Assembly (NCBI GenBank): GCA_021788365.1
Contig: JAJYKS010000008.1
Location: 1 to 31,588 of the forward strand
DNA length: 31,588 bases
From: a bacterium
GTDB lineage: Bacteria; Patescibacteria; Microgenomatia; UBA1400; UBA12108
Reading direction: 5' to 3'
Below, one piece after another: positions 31,527 through 31,588 of the stretch (position 1 is its first letter; every line of letters starts with the position of its first letter). The translations under genes and the position numbers were made by a program. The notes beneath the pieces were generated by a model. It ran no database searches, was not told where the DNA came from, and saw nothing but the letters and a program-made list of their open reading frames with translations.

Positions 31527-31588
31527 GTGAAAACAAAGCTCAATGCACATGGAATGTGGAGACACCAATACCACATAGTATGGATACC
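31527..31588 (+). CDS. IS200/IS605-like TnpA transposase, N-terminal start (partial)
   Basis: From GTG 31527 the frame reads KTKLNAHGMWRHQYHIVWIP and runs off the window. 'YHIVWIP' is the conserved first strand of Y1 (HUH) transposases, usually 'YHlVWvPKYRR'. Together with the hairpin just upstream this is a clear IS200-type left end. The catalytic HUH and Tyr residues lie beyond the window. The other end of the window holds the C-terminal end of such a gene. Confidence 0.85.
   Translation, partial: MKTKLNAHGMWRHQYHIVWI

Noticed and set aside
1..31588. The window as a closed circular molecule
   Set aside because: The two transposase fragments cannot be joined directly: together they cover about 46 codons of a gene usually of 130-150. 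The housekeeping genes also argue for a chromosome.

Overview
The window reads as a piece of a small-genome bacterium, most likely Candidate Phyla Radiation/Patescibacteria; this is an inference. It rests on the minimal PrgI/VirB4/pilin secretion cluster, small GIY-YIG and HNH endonuclease genes beside tRNAs, tRNAs without encoded CCA, IS200-type hairpin elements, tightly packed genes, and many start codons placed only 5-12 nt after a -10 hexamer. TGA is used as a stop, so the code is standard. The window begins inside the 3' end and finishes inside the 5' end of an IS200-like transposase gene, each with the same hairpin. It is therefore bounded by two copies of one repeat, probably an assembly break at a multicopy IS.

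1-6.6 kb: transposase tail and hairpin; a transglutaminase-like/TPR protein whose C-terminal tail is encoded by the hairpin; a protein of unknown function; a degenerate STAND/AAA-like NTPase with an OmpR-type winged helix, divergent from a nucleoside-phosphorylase-family enzyme; a RibD/DHFR-like reductase; a class I aminotransferase; and a GIY-YIG mini-element next to tRNA-Gln, with a 14-bp copy of the tRNA 3' end on its far side.

6.7-10.7 kb: a possible small-molecule locus. Two tandem D-Ala-D-Ala-ligase-like ATP-grasp paralogues are divergent from an acyltransferase/peptidase C45-like Ntn hydrolase and a GNAT acetyltransferase.

10.8-11.7 kb: tRNA-Leu, Lys, Val and Phe, an HNH endonuclease gene, then tRNA-Gly. 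11.8-20.9 kb is mostly housekeeping: DMT transporter, DUF1697, a five-gene envelope operon (VanW, L,D-transpeptidase, secreted protein, phospholipase-C-like protein, DUF5946-like protein), NRAMP-like transporter, UppP, TypA/BipA and a single-HKD phospholipase D-like protein.

20.9-31.5 kb is an accessory region, mostly on the minus strand. An A+T-rich ABC-three-component (ABC-3C) conflict operon (HNH effector, MC6-type middle component, DUF2326 ABC ATPase) is followed by an XRE regulator with a nearby palindromic operator. Next comes a compact type IV secretion cluster (pilin, pilin-VirB6-like fusion, PrgI, VirB4 N-domain, VirB4 ATPase, M23 peptidase). Last are two unrecognised genes: one is split by a nine-G tract and could be phase variable, and the other starts beside the IS hairpin.
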